This document shows, piece by piece, positions 62,960 through 64,000 of a stretch of 64,000 bases of DNA (position 1 is the first letter of the stretch; every line of letters starts with the position of its first letter). The DNA is taken from positions 3,990,545 through 4,054,544 of the forward strand of contig CM040447.1 of assembly GCA_022749755.1 (NCBI GenBank), written 5' to 3'. The translations under genes and the position numbers were made by a program. The notes below the pieces were generated by a model. The model searched no databases and had not been told where the DNA came from. It worked only from the letters and a program-made list of their open reading frames with translations. The stretch is from Azadirachta indica (lineage: Eukaryota > Streptophyta > Magnoliopsida > Sapindales > Meliaceae).

Positions 62960-63440
62960 ATTACACAGAGTTAATTCAATGAACGCCTTTCTGAGATATC
63001 AAATGATGAGCAAAGTGATTCAGTACAAAAGAAGATATCTAGTGATGTGATGGGTCTTGATGCACATGGGCATGAACGTATGAAAAAGAGCTCTTTAAAA
63101 AGTAGTAATGTTAACAAGAGTGTTTTACGTAATGAAATACATGCGGAAATTCATAAAGACTATGAGTGTAATAGATGATTTGAAAGCTAGATATGATGAA
63201 GTTTATGCAAAGCTTCAATCGATTCGAACCCACTTTCAATCATGTAAATGTGGGTGTGAAATAAATATGGTTAGAAATGAACAGGTACAAATATTTTAAT
63301 TTGTTTATTTTATTATAGAAGCTCTTATAATTTTACTTCAAATTTATGATAGCTTCTATTTTGTGGTTAATAGGTTGGAGATACTTCTAGTGCACACCAT
63401 GAGCATCGTATGGCTTTCAATGTAGACGCTTAAGTTGATT
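62960..63440 (+). pseudogene. CACTA second protein (TNP1/plant-transposase-like) fragment
   Basis: From 62970 the frame reads LNERLSEISNDEQSDSVQKK then ISSDVMGLDAHGHERM, the DVMGxDxHGRxR-type signature of the DNA-binding partner encoded by CACTA elements. A helical stretch follows (ISVIDDLKARYDEVYAKLQS) and HFQSCKCGCEINM. Further exons may follow (63370-63430). Frames shift at least once (about 63170). The remaining 63440-64000 is non-coding or unreadable, apart from a short frame near 63787 (MSKFPPIALCDPKTLLIEVE). Confidence 0.65.
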
Positions 63441-64000
63441 CACCATCACAAGAGAACCATCCATGACATGTTAAGGTTTGTTATATATGATGAAATTAAT
63501 TAATTATGGTTTTTTACTTATGTTGGCAATTAAGTGTTCTCCATTGGGAATACAGTACTTTCATGTCTATTATGGTGCTTAAATTCATTCAATTGGATTA
63601 ATCTTAAACTTTACAACTCAATATATGCTATTGGTTTAACATGTCATATTATTTTGGGTTGTCTCTTCAACCAACTACTTACTAGTTATATAAATAAATA
63701 TATGTAAGTGTAACTCAGGTGTGAAAAGGTGCTTCTTTTTTGATCATTTCATTTACTTATGCTAATTTCTTTTATGCTCATTAGAATATGTCCAAATTTC
63801 CTCCAATTGCGTTGTGTGATCCAAAAACTTTATTAATCGAAGTGGAGAATCTATACACAGAGGATGTATGGCCCAACATTAACATTGTAGAGCAGTTTAG
63901 AATATTTTAGAATTTTTTGTGATTTTGTGTTGGTGGCTTGTTGGTTGTGCTAAAATTAGTTGACTTGCCAATTTTAGGAATATTAATGGTAAACTTAGTT

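Larger units (their letters stand above)
60016..64000 (+). mobile_element. CACTA (En/Spm) element, 5' part
   Basis: Starts with the terminal repeat cactacaagaaaaatggcc at 60016, the diagnostic CACTA end. Subterminal repeats of cgtcgcaaaaatgtatttttt type (60056-60170) follow. It encodes a TNP2-like transposase and a second protein, both decayed. The 3' terminal repeat is not reached before the window ends. Confidence 0.9.

Overview
The window is nuclear DNA from a eudicot plant. It has very AT-rich intergenic sequence, GT-AG introns, plant-specific gene families, and a dense nest of plant transposable elements (Mutator-like, hAT-like, CACTA, LINE, Copia, Gypsy, MITEs). The species cannot be named from the sequence. 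One 100-base run of N (13804-13903) is an assembly gap.

Only three intact host genes can be supported, all on the + strand. A small nuclear PC4/p15-type transcriptional coactivator of the KIWI type lies at 10784-12501 (4 coding exons, 106 aa). An AAP-type amino acid permease lies at 26558-30056 (7 coding exons, 463 aa, unusually short N-terminus). A protein with two MATH/TRAF-like domains lies at 50356-51839 (7 coding exons, 316 aa, with two duplicated mini-exons at its start). They look functionally unrelated and are separated by 14-20 kb of transposon debris.

Layout by region. 1-1890: minus-strand decayed Mutator-like (MULE) transposase, cut by the window edge. 2.0-10.5 kb: hairpin repeats, a hAT-like MITE (3301-3846), a ~145-bp tandem array, and two diverged copies of an unknown repeat. 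10.6-12.5 kb: KIWI gene. 13.9-23.2 kb: a decayed LINE on the + strand, interrupted by an unidentified ~0.7 kb repeat block and by a minus-strand Copia element (16031-21533) with both LTRs, primer-binding site and a target duplication. 26.5-30.1 kb: amino acid permease, followed at once by the 5' end of a dead retrotransposon. 32-42.6 kb: Gypsy-type debris, direct repeats and a long AAT microsatellite. 43528-47613: a structurally complete MULE with ~135-bp inverted repeats, an exact 9-bp target duplication, a decayed transposase and a second convergent gene resembling a GRF-zinc-finger protein. 48.6-51.8 kb: MATH gene. 54.1-59.9 kb: a ~2-kb tandem duplication, one copy carrying a foldback MITE whose empty site is preserved in the other copy, plus a Gypsy LTR fragment. 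60016-end: 5' end of a decayed CACTA element with TNP2-type transposase and a second element-encoded protein; its 3' end is outside the window.

The most noteworthy structures are the complete two-gene MULE, the datable MITE insertion inside the tandem duplication, and the exon duplication in the MATH gene. I found no evidence of a wholly new biological system, no RNA genes and no CRISPR array.
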